Assembly: GCA_016873905.1 (NCBI GenBank)
Contig: VGVU01000029.1
Coordinates: 1-12,419 of the forward strand
DNA length: 12,419 nucleotides
Direction of reading: 5' to 3'
DNA from: Betaproteobacteria bacterium
GTDB taxonomy: Bacteria > Pseudomonadota > Gammaproteobacteria > Burkholderiales > Thiobacillaceae
The stretch's first letter is position 1. Every line of letters starts with the position of its first letter. The notes under the pieces were generated by a model, which was not told the DNA's origin, made no database searches, and saw only the letters and a program-made list of their open reading frames with translations. Of the stretch, positions 1 to 6,176 are shown one piece after another. The position numbers and the translations under genes were made by a program.

Positions 1-309
1 GCCGATCCCCTTGATGCCTGTCGCGATGCCGACCTGGTGACCACCGATGTCTGGACCAGCATGGGCTTCGAGGCCGAGAACGCGGTGCGCCAGAAGGCCT
101 TTGCTGACTGGCAGGTGGATACCGAGATGATGAGCGTTGCCAGGCCGGACGCGGTGTTTATGCATTGTCTGCCGGCGCACCGGGGCGAGGAGGTCGAGGC
201 CGCGGTGATCGACGGCCCGCAGTCCGTGGTCTGGGAGGAGGCGGCCAACCGCCTGCATGTGCAGAAGGCATTGATGGAGTTTTTGTTGTTGGGACGAATT
301 GAAGCATGA
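1..309 (+). CDS. argF: Ornithine carbamoyltransferase, C-terminal part (5' end outside window)
   Basis: Ornithine carbamoyltransferase makes citrulline from ornithine and carbamoyl phosphate in arginine synthesis, in the cytoplasm as a trimer. Only the last 102 residues are visible, and the frame is open from base 1. The ornithine-binding segment DVWTSMG and the HCLPAHRGEE motif, with its catalytic Cys (HCLP at visible residues 55-58), are both present and intact. The tail ends in the usual helix (NRLHVQKALMEFLL). The stop codon overlaps the argG start in an ATGA (306-309), so the two genes are very probably co-transcribed and translationally coupled, and the next-but-one biosynthetic step follows directly. 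Identity is secure from the two motifs. The catabolic paralogue cannot be fully excluded from a fragment, but linkage to argG favours the biosynthetic enzyme. Confidence 0.95.
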   Translation, partial: ADPLDACRDADLVTTDVWTSMGFEAENAVRQKAFADWQVDTEMMSVARPDAVFMHCLPAHRGEEVEAAVIDGPQSVVWEEAANRLHVQKALMEFLLLGRIEA

Positions 310-1535
310 GTGAAATCAAAAAAGTCGTACTCGCCTACTCGGGCGGCCTGGATACCTCGGTCATCCTTAAATGGTTGCAGGATACCTATCAGTGTGAGGT
401 GGTGACCTTTACCGCCGACCTGGGCCAGGGCGAAGAACTGGAACCCGCACGCGCCAAGGCTTTAAAGTTTGGAATCAAGCCCGAACAGATCTTTATTGAT
501 GATTTGCGTGAAGAGTTTGTGCGCGATTTTGTGTTCCCCATGTTCCGTGCCAACACGGTGTACGAAGGGGAATATCTGCTCGGCACCTCCATCGCCCGGC
601 CCCTGATCGCCAAGCGTCTGATCGAGATTGTCAACCTGACCGGTGCCGACGCGATCTGTCATGGTGCCACCGGCAAGGGCAACGATCAGGTGCGCTTTGA
701 GCTGGGTGCCTATGCGCTGAAACCCGGCATCAAGGTCATTGCCCCGTGGCGCGAGTGGGATCTGCTGTCGCGAGAGAAACTGCTGGCCTATGCCGAGACG
801 CATGGCATTCCTATTGACATGAAGCACCGTCAGGGCGGCTCGCCGTATTCGATGGATGCCAATCTGCTGCACATTTCGTACGAGGGTCGGCATCTGGAAG
901 ACCCCAACGCCGAGGCTGAAGAGGATATGTGGCGCTGGACCGTGCCGCCCGAGAAGGCGCCGGATGAGGCCGAATACATCACCCTGGATTATGTGCAAGG
1001 CGATGTGGTGGCCATTAACGGCGTTGCCATGAAGGCCCATGAAGTTCTCGCCGAACTCAACCGCCTGGGCGGAAAACACGGCATTGGCCGCCTCGATCTG
1101 GTCGAAAACCGCTTCGTCGGCATGAAGTCGCGCGGCTGCTACGAAACCCCGGGTGGCACCATTTTGCTGCGTGCCCATCGCGCCATCGAATCCATCACCC
1201 TGGATCGTGAGGTCGCACACCTCAAGGACGACCTGATGCCGCGCTACGCCAGTCTGATTTATAACGGCTTCTGGTGGGCGCCGGAGCGCGTGGCGCTGCA
1301 GACCCTGATCGACCACACCCAGAAGACCGTCAACGGCACGGTGCGGCTGAAACTGTACAAGGGCAATGTCATCGTCGTCGCCCGCGATTCAAAGTCCGAT
1401 TCGCTGTTCGATCCGACCATCGCGACCTTCGAGGATGATGCCGGTGCCTACGACCAGAAGGACGCGGGCGGCTTTATCAAGCTCAACGCCCTGCGCCTGC
1501 GAATTGCCGCCAATCTCAACGCTAAACGAAAGTAA
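306..1535 (+). CDS. argG: Argininosuccinate synthase
   Basis: Joins citrulline and aspartate at the cost of ATP to give argininosuccinate, the penultimate step of arginine synthesis. The 409-residue product has the length of the common bacterial family (about 400), not the longer E. coli-type form. The N-terminal ATP-pyrophosphatase loop SGGLDTS lies at residues 12-18. Further family signatures are YEGEYLLGTSIARP near residue 86 and CHGATGKGNDQVRFE near residue 117. The C-terminal domain is complete. The ATG start overlaps the argF stop by 4 bp, so no independent promoter is expected. Flanking argF fixes the pathway. The next gene, ppnP, starts 13 bp after the stop with its own ribosome site. 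Confidence 0.98.
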   Translation: MSEIKKVVLAYSGGLDTSVILKWLQDTYQCEVVTFTADLGQGEELEPARAKALKFGIKPEQIFIDDLREEFVRDFVFPMFRANTVYEGEYLLGTSIARPLIAKRLIEIVNLTGADAICHGATGKGNDQVRFELGAYALKPGIKVIAPWREWDLLSREKLLAYAETHGIPIDMKHRQGGSPYSMDANLLHISYEGRHLEDPNAEAEEDMWRWTVPPEKAPDEAEYITLDYVQGDVVAINGVAMKAHEVLAELNRLGGKHGIGRLDLVENRFVGMKSRGCYETPGGTILLRAHRAIESITLDREVAHLKDDLMPRYASLIYNGFWWAPERVALQTLIDHTQKTVNGTVRLKLYKGNVIVVARDSKSDSLFDPTIATFEDDAGAYDQKDAGGFIKLNALRLRIAANLNAKRK

Positions 1536-1548
1536 TCGAGGAATTCCC

Positions 1549-1866
1549 ATGAGTCAGTTTGAAAAGGCCACCGTCATCCAGAAGGCCAATGTGTTTTTCG
1601 ACGGCAAGTGCGTGTCGCACACCGTTTATACCGAAAACGGCGAGAAAAAGTCCGTCGGCGTCATCCTGCCCGGCGTCCAGCTCACCTTTAACACCAGCAC
1701 GCCAGAGACCATGGATTGCGTGTCTGGCCGTTGCCGCGCCCAGTTGCCGGGTGCTACAGAATTCAAGGAATTCGGCCCCGGCGAGGCCTTTTCGGTCAAG
1801 GCAGGCGAGGCCTTCGTGATTGAGGCCGTGGACGGCCCCTATCACTATGTCTGTCACTTTTCCTGA
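1549..1866 (+). CDS. ppnP: Pyrimidine/purine nucleoside phosphorylase (PpnP/YaiE, DUF1255)
   Basis: Small cupin-fold phosphorylase that splits purine and pyrimidine nucleosides with phosphate into free base and ribose-1-phosphate. The product is 105 residues; the E. coli protein is 94. Family landmarks are SVGVILPG (35-42), a TMDCVSGRC segment (54-62) where the family has M-x-V-x-SG, the LPG turn (66-68) and the terminal YHYVCHFS. The ATG at 1549 is chosen because an AGGA ribosome site lies just before it (about 1539-1542); the frame is open further upstream, but only as a shadow of argG. Four cysteines (21, 57, 62, 102) seem many for this family, with Cys57 and Cys62 flanking the conserved Ser-Gly. 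It lies 13 bp after argG and is probably the third gene of that transcript. Confidence 0.9.
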   Translation: MSQFEKATVIQKANVFFDGKCVSHTVYTENGEKKSVGVILPGVQLTFNTSTPETMDCVSGRCRAQLPGATEFKEFGPGEAFSVKAGEAFVIEAVDGPYHYVCHFS

Positions 1867-1878
1867 TCGCTGAACGCC

Positions 1879-2364
1879 ATGCCCAGCTTTGATATCGTTT
1901 CCGAGGTCGATACCGTTGAGATCAAGAACGCCATCGATCAGGCCAGCAAGGAGATCGGCCAGCGCTATGATTTCAAGGGTTCGGATGCCCGCGTCGAACA
2001 GGCTGACAAGGTCCTGACCCTGCATGCCGACACCGACTTTCAGCTCGATCAGGTGTATGAGGTCGTGATTGCCAAGCTGGCCAAGCGCAATGTGGATGTG
2101 CGTTGCCTGGAGCGCGCCAAGATCGAAAAGGTGTCCGGCAACAAGGTCAAGCAAGAGGTCAAGGTGCGCGCCGGCATCGAGCAGGAACTGGCCAAGCGGC
2201 TGGTTCGGGTGATCAAGGATTCCAAGCTCAAGGTTCAGGCCAGTATCCAGGGCGACACCGTGCGCGTCTCGGGTGCCAAACGGGATATCCTGCAAGACAC
2301 CATTGCCCTGGTAAAGAAGGAAGTGCTGGATTTTCCCTTGCAGTACCAGAATTTCCGCGACTGA
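1879..2364 (+). CDS. yajQ: YajQ family nucleotide-binding protein
   Basis: YajQ proteins are small cytoplasmic proteins with two RNP-like ferredoxin folds. Members bind cyclic di-GMP or other nucleotides and in some pathogens act with a transcription regulator on virulence genes. The 161-residue length is typical. Recognised segments are the start MPSFDIVSEVD, the RYDFKGSDA stretch (29-36) and the end DFPLQYQNFRD. The start follows the ppnP stop by 12 bp with no strong ribosome site, so coupling to ppnP is plausible. Whether this member binds cyclic di-GMP cannot be told from sequence. Its TGA stop is immediately followed by the reversed stop of ubiA, leaving no spacer for a terminator. Confidence 0.95.
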   Translation: MPSFDIVSEVDTVEIKNAIDQASKEIGQRYDFKGSDARVEQADKVLTLHADTDFQLDQVYEVVIAKLAKRNVDVRCLERAKIEKVSGNKVKQEVKVRAGIEQELAKRLVRVIKDSKLKVQASIQGDTVRVSGAKRDILQDTIALVKKEVLDFPLQYQNFRD

Positions 2365-2381
2365 TTAGCGGACCGCGTACT
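2342..2381. other. Imperfect inverted repeat across the yajQ/ubiA stop-stop junction
   Basis: Two nested 5-bp arms are centred on the junction: AGTAC (2342-2346) with GTACT (2377-2381), and TCCGC (2354-2358) with GCGGA (2368-2372). They are separated by an asymmetric internal loop, and the inner loop holds both stop codons. There is no T-run on either side, so it is not a classic intrinsic terminator. It may be chance in GC-rich DNA or a weak bidirectional 3'-end structure. Confidence 0.25.
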
Positions 2382-3225
2382 CCAGCGCCAGGCCGATAAA
2401 CACGGCGGCGCCAAACCAGGTGTTGTGCAAAAAGGCCTTGAAACAGGCGCTGGGTTCACGGCGACGAATCAGTCCGTAGTGATAAGCCGCGATTCCGGCG
2501 GCGGCGACCAGCCCCAGCCCATACGAGGCCCCTAGTCCGTTCTGCACGCCGACCCAGGCCAGTAATGCCAGGGTCATGGCGTAGCACAGCATCACGGCGG
2601 TGACATCAAAACGGCCAAAGGTGATGGCCGAGGTGCGGATACCGATCTTCAGATCGTCGGCACGATCAACCATGGCGTACTCGGTGTCATAGGCCACGCT
2701 CCAGAACATATTGGCCAGCAACAACAGCCACGCCTCGGCAGGGATATGGCCGTGCACGGCGGCATAGGCCATCGGGATGCCAAAGCCGAAGGACAGTCCC
2801 AGATACGCTTGGGGAATGGCCAGAAAGCGTTTGGTGAACGGGTAGCTGGCGGCCAGGAAGGCCGCAATGACCGCCATGCCCAGCAATTGTGGGGTCGCAA
2901 TCGGCAACAGGATCAGCAGGGCCACCACGGTCAGGGCCACTGCGGCCCAAACCGCCTCGTGCGGGCGGATCTCGCCGGTGGCCAGCGGGCGTTTGCAGGT
3001 GCGCGCCACATGGCCGTCGAAGTGGCGGTCAGCGTAGTCGTTGATGGCGCACCCGGCCGAGCGCATCAGCACCACGCCGGCGACAAAGACAAACAGGATG
3101 CTGAGGGGCGGCAGGCCACCGGCGGCAAACCACAGCCCCCACAGCGTTGGCCACAACAGCAGCAGGATACCGATGGGCTTGTCGAGCCGCGTCAGACGGA
3201 TATAGGCGTTGAATTTGGCGCTCAT
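2365..3225 (-). CDS. ubiA: 4-hydroxybenzoate octaprenyltransferase
   Basis: Integral inner-membrane prenyltransferase that attaches the polyprenyl tail to 4-hydroxybenzoate, the second step of ubiquinone synthesis. The 286-residue product is mostly hydrophobic helices. The two Asp-rich, Mg-diphosphate-binding motifs are present: NDYADRHFD (Asn62, Asp63, Asp66, Asp70) and DRADD (Asp187-Asp191), with YAMV before the latter as in UbiA proper. The N-terminal RLDKPIGILLLLWPTLWGL (14-32) is also typical. The frame stays open upstream of 3225, but the ATG there matches the family start and overlaps the ubiC stop in an ATGA, so it is preferred. It receives its substrate from UbiC, encoded just upstream. 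The gene ends the eight-gene minus-strand run and abuts yajQ tail to tail. Confidence 0.96.
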   Translation of the reverse strand: MSAKFNAYIRLTRLDKPIGILLLLWPTLWGLWFAAGGLPPLSILFVFVAGVVLMRSAGCAINDYADRHFDGHVARTCKRPLATGEIRPHEAVWAAVALTVVALLILLPIATPQLLGMAVIAAFLAASYPFTKRFLAIPQAYLGLSFGFGIPMAYAAVHGHIPAEAWLLLLANMFWSVAYDTEYAMVDRADDLKIGIRTSAITFGRFDVTAVMLCYAMTLALLAWVGVQNGLGASYGLGLVAAAGIAAYHYGLIRRREPSACFKAFLHNTWFGAAVFIGLALEYAVR

Positions 3226-3737
3226 GCCAGCCCCGGCAAAAAGACCTCGCTCACCAACAACGGTGCGCCGTCCAGCAGATAACGGGCGCGCCGGGCCCAG
3301 AGCTGGCGGGGTGCGTTGGGGATGTTCGCGGCGGCCACGCGGTACAGCGGATGGCGGATGTCGATGCGACGGTAGCTCAAGGGCTCGCGCAGGATGCGCG
3401 GATTGAGAAACAGGGCCTCGCCCAAGGGGCGGTTGCCCAGTCCCGCCAGCGCGCGCCACGGCCCCTGAATGCTGGCGAGCGGGGCGACGCTATGGGCAAA
3501 AACCAGGGGCTGCTCGCCACAACGCAGCAAGACCTCGCGCACCAGCACCCAACGGCGGCGCGGCAGGTGCAGCAAATTCTGTTCATCGTGGTGCGGATGC
3601 GCATGTCCCTGACGCAGACGCAGCACATTGAAGGCCGGGCAATGCTGGCGCAGATGCGCGGTCAGCGAACCGGGGCGGGTGAGCCAGTCGTGCGTGCGCC
3701 CGCTCAAGGCGGGGGAGGAAAGCCAATAATCAGACAT
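3222..3737 (-). CDS. ubiC: Chorismate--pyruvate lyase
   Basis: Removes pyruvate from chorismate to give 4-hydroxybenzoate, the first committed step of ubiquinone synthesis, in the cytoplasm. The product is 171 residues, near the E. coli length (165). Landmarks are WVLVREVLL with the substrate-binding Arg67, the LVFAHSVAP strand (78-86), LGNRPLGEALF (100-110), and the C-terminal PLLVSEVFLP with the catalytic-pocket Glu164. The ATG at 3737 has no clear ribosome site; the best purine run (AGG) is about 17 bases upstream. The gap to the recG stop is 32 bp. The stop overlaps ubiA by 4 bp, which fits stoichiometric production of the two consecutive enzymes. Confidence 0.95.
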   Translation of the reverse strand: MSDYWLSSPALSGRTHDWLTRPGSLTAHLRQHCPAFNVLRLRQGHAHPHHDEQNLLHLPRRRWVLVREVLLRCGEQPLVFAHSVAPLASIQGPWRALAGLGNRPLGEALFLNPRILREPLSYRRIDIRHPLYRVAAANIPNAPRQLWARRARYLLDGAPLLVSEVFLPGLA

Positions 3738-3745
3738 GGGGGCAC

Positions 3746-3753
3746 ATTTTACC
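3746..3753 (-). promoter_or_regulatory. Possible -10 element in the recG-ubiC gap
   Basis: The minus strand reads GGTAAAAT in this 32-bp gap, and TAAAAT matches the sigma-70 -10 consensus at five of six positions. I see no good -35 hexamer at 16-18 bp, so an internal ubiCA promoter is only a possibility. The same 8-mer stands before rpoZ. Confidence 0.2.
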
Positions 3754-3769
3754 TGCTTGCCCGTGGATC

Positions 3770-5788
3770 TTAGGCATACAACCGCGCTTCGCCGCCCGGT
3801 AGCCAGCGGTCGAGGTGGCGAGCGACGGCGTCAGGGTGGTTGCGCAGGAGTTCGGCGGCGGCGTGGCCGGCCGGTTCCAGCATCGGCGCGTCGGCCTCGA
3901 TATCGGCAAAGCGCAGCAATTGCTGGCCGGACTGCCGTGCGCCGAGGCGCTCACCGGGGCCGCGGAGGCGCAGGTCGTGGCGGGCGATCTCAAAGCCGTC
4001 CTGGCTGTCGCGAATGATGGCGAGGCGCTCGCGGGCGATCTGGCCGATTGGATGGCTGTAGATCAGCAGACAGGTCGAGGCGCGCGCCCCGCGGCCAACC
4101 CGGCCGCGGAGCTGATGCAATTGCGCCAGGCCCATACGCTCGGCGTGCTCGATAACCATCAGGCTGGCATTGGGTACATCGACCCCAACCTCGATGACCG
4201 TGGTGGCGACCAAGACATGGATCTCGCCGGCCTTGAAGGCGGCCATCACCGCCGCCTTTTCCGTTGCCTTGAGTTTGCCGTGAGCAAGCCCGATGCGTAA
4301 CTGCGGCAGCGCGGCGCTGATCTCTGTGTGGGTATCAATGGCGGCCTTCAAATCCAGCTTTTCCGATTCCTCGATCAAGGGACACACCCAATAGGCCTGG
4401 CCGCCTCCGGCACAAAACTCCGCCAAGCGGGCGATGACCTCGGGGCGACGGGCATCGCTCATCACCCGTGTCTCGATCGGGGATCGACCCGGCGGCAGGC
4501 TGTCGATGCTGGAGATGGCAAGATCCGCGTAATAACTCATCGCCAGCGTGCGTGGGATGGGCGTGGCGGACATCATCAGCAGGTGAGGCAGCGTGGTCTC
4601 GGCCTTGCCCCTTAGAGCCAATCGTTGTTCAACGCCAAAGCGGTGTTGCTCATCGACGATGACCAAGCCCAAACGGGCGAAGGCGACATCCTCCTGAATG
4701 AGCGCGTGAGTGCCGACGGCAATTTGGGCAACGCGGCCTTCGGCCAGGGCCGCCAGGGCGGCGCTGCGCGCTTTTCCCCTGACGGCGCTGGACAACCAGA
4801 TCACCTCAACGCCCAAGGGGGTAAACCAGTCGCGGAATTTTTGGTAGAGCTGTTCAGCCAATAATTCGGTGGGGGCCATGACGGCGGCCTGCAGACCGCT
4901 GCCGACGGCGAGGGCGGTGCAGGCGGCGGCCACGCAGGTCTTGCCGCTGCCGACATCGCCTTGCAGCAGGCGGTGCATGGGGTGCGGTGTGGCCAGATCG
5001 GCGCGGATTTCCTCCAGACAGCGCGCCTGCGCGGCGGTGAGGGCAAAGGGCAGGGCGGCCAGCAGGCGCGGGCAGAGCGCTTCTGAATCGGTCAGCGCCA
5101 GGGCGTGTTGGTGTTGGCGGCAGGCGCGGGCGCGTTGCAGGGAAAGCTGCTGGGCCAAGAGCTCATCAAACTTGAGTCGCGCCCAGGCTGGGCCTTGGCG
5201 CAGTTCCAGCAGCGCGGTATCGGCGTTGGCGGGCGGCTGATGCAAAAAGCGCAGCGTGGCCGCAAATTCGGGCAGGCCCAGACGCTGGCGCAGTTCTTCC
5301 GGCAGGCTGTCGCTCAGATCGGCACCCTTCAGTTCGGCCTCAATGGCCTGGCGCAGGCGATATTGCGGGAGCGCGGCGACGCTGGGATAGACCGGCGTTA
5401 GCGTCTTTGGCAAGGGCGAGGAGGGCCGCAACACGCGATAGCGCGGATGCACCATCTCCATGCCGAACAAACCCGCCCGCACCTCGCCAAAGGCGCGCAC
5501 CGTCACCCCCGGGGTGAGCGCGGCGGCCTGGTTGGGGCGAAAGTGCAAGAGGCGAATGCGCAGCCGATGACCGCTCGCATCCTCGATCTCGAACAACAGT
5601 TGCGTGCGCGCGCCGCGTTGTTGTTCCTTGTGCGTCAGGACGCCTTCGACCTGATTGACCTCGCCGGGTCTGAGCTGGAGAAACGGGGTCAGCCGGGTTT
5701 CGTCTTCAAAGCGCAGCGGCAGGTGCAAAATCAGATCCGCCGCACGGGCCAGGCCGAGTTGGCGATGAGGATCTTTTTCGCTTGCCAC
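3770..5788 (-). CDS. recG: ATP-dependent DNA helicase RecG
   Basis: Double-strand DNA translocase that regresses stalled replication forks and remodels branched DNA. Domains in order: N-terminal wedge (OB fold, about 1-240), then two helicase lobes. Visible motifs are Walker A GDVGSGKT (277-284), the APTELLAEQ motif (305-313), DEQH box (379-382), SATPIPRTLA (407-416) and motif VI QLRGRVGRG (559-567). The C-terminal RDLxLRGPGExLGxRQSG region (near 605-621) is intact. Length is 672 against 693 in E. coli. The shortfall is at the N-terminus, where the LxGVG-type helix-hairpin stretch before LHLPLRFEDET (21-31) is missing. The start is GTG: an in-frame TGA precedes it directly, and a GAGGA ribosome site sits 4 bases upstream, overlapping the ridA stop. 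Gap to ridA is 7 bp. Confidence 0.97.
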   Translation of the reverse strand: MASEKDPHRQLGLARAADLILHLPLRFEDETRLTPFLQLRPGEVNQVEGVLTHKEQQRGARTQLLFEIEDASGHRLRIRLLHFRPNQAAALTPGVTVRAFGEVRAGLFGMEMVHPRYRVLRPSSPLPKTLTPVYPSVAALPQYRLRQAIEAELKGADLSDSLPEELRQRLGLPEFAATLRFLHQPPANADTALLELRQGPAWARLKFDELLAQQLSLQRARACRQHQHALALTDSEALCPRLLAALPFALTAAQARCLEEIRADLATPHPMHRLLQGDVGSGKTCVAAACTALAVGSGLQAAVMAPTELLAEQLYQKFRDWFTPLGVEVIWLSSAVRGKARSAALAALAEGRVAQIAVGTHALIQEDVAFARLGLVIVDEQHRFGVEQRLALRGKAETTLPHLLMMSATPIPRTLAMSYYADLAISSIDSLPPGRSPIETRVMSDARRPEVIARLAEFCAGGGQAYWVCPLIEESEKLDLKAAIDTHTEISAALPQLRIGLAHGKLKATEKAAVMAAFKAGEIHVLVATTVIEVGVDVPNASLMVIEHAERMGLAQLHQLRGRVGRGARASTCLLIYSHPIGQIARERLAIIRDSQDGFEIARHDLRLRGPGERLGARQSGQQLLRFADIEADAPMLEPAGHAAAELLRNHPDAVARHLDRWLPGGEARLYA

Positions 5789-5795
5789 TCAGTCC

Positions 5796-6176
5796 TCAGT
5801 CTCCTAGCACCATCACGCCATCTGCCTCAACCAGGGCGCCGCGCGGCAGGCTGGCGACGCCGACAGCGGCGCGGGCGGGGTAGGGCTGCTGGAAGTATTG
5901 CGCCATGATCTCGTTGACCTTGGCGAAGTGACCGAGATCCGTCAGGAATACATTGAGCTTGACCACATCATTCAGGCTGCCGCCGGCCGCATCGGCAACG
6001 GCGTGCAGGTTGGCGAAGACGCGGTGAATTTGCGCCTCGATGCCGTCAACCATCTGCATGCTGGCGGGGTCCAGACCGATCTGTCCGGACAAGTACACCG
6101 TAGGACCTACTTTAACGGCTTGCGAATAGGTGCCGATGGCGGCGGGCGCGTTGGGGGTGGCGATAATGTTTTTCAT
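5796..6176 (-). CDS. ridA: RidA family reactive enamine/imine deaminase
   Basis: RidA hydrolyses reactive 2-aminoacrylate-type enamines/imines released by PLP enzymes, protecting them from damage. It works as a cytoplasmic trimer. The 126-residue length is standard. Family signatures are IGTYSQAVKVGPTVYLSGQIG (14-34 region), NLHAVADAAG with the following VVKLNVFLTDL, and PARAAVGVASLPRGALVE, where the Arg of PARAAV is the substrate-carboxylate ligand; LPRGALVE is typical of the true RidA subgroup. The ATG overlaps the spoT stop in an ATGA (6173-6176), so translation is probably coupled. In E. coli the spoT-recG interval holds trmH instead. Confidence 0.95.
   Translation of the reverse strand: MKNIIATPNAPAAIGTYSQAVKVGPTVYLSGQIGLDPASMQMVDGIEAQIHRVFANLHAVADAAGGSLNDVVKLNVFLTDLGHFAKVNEIMAQYFQQPYPARAAVGVASLPRGALVEADGVMVLGD

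Noticed and set aside
3226..3459. N-terminal extension of ubiA up to 3459
   Set aside because: The extension is out-of-frame ubiC sequence with no UbiA similarity. The ATG at 3225 in the ATGA overlap gives the normal family start.
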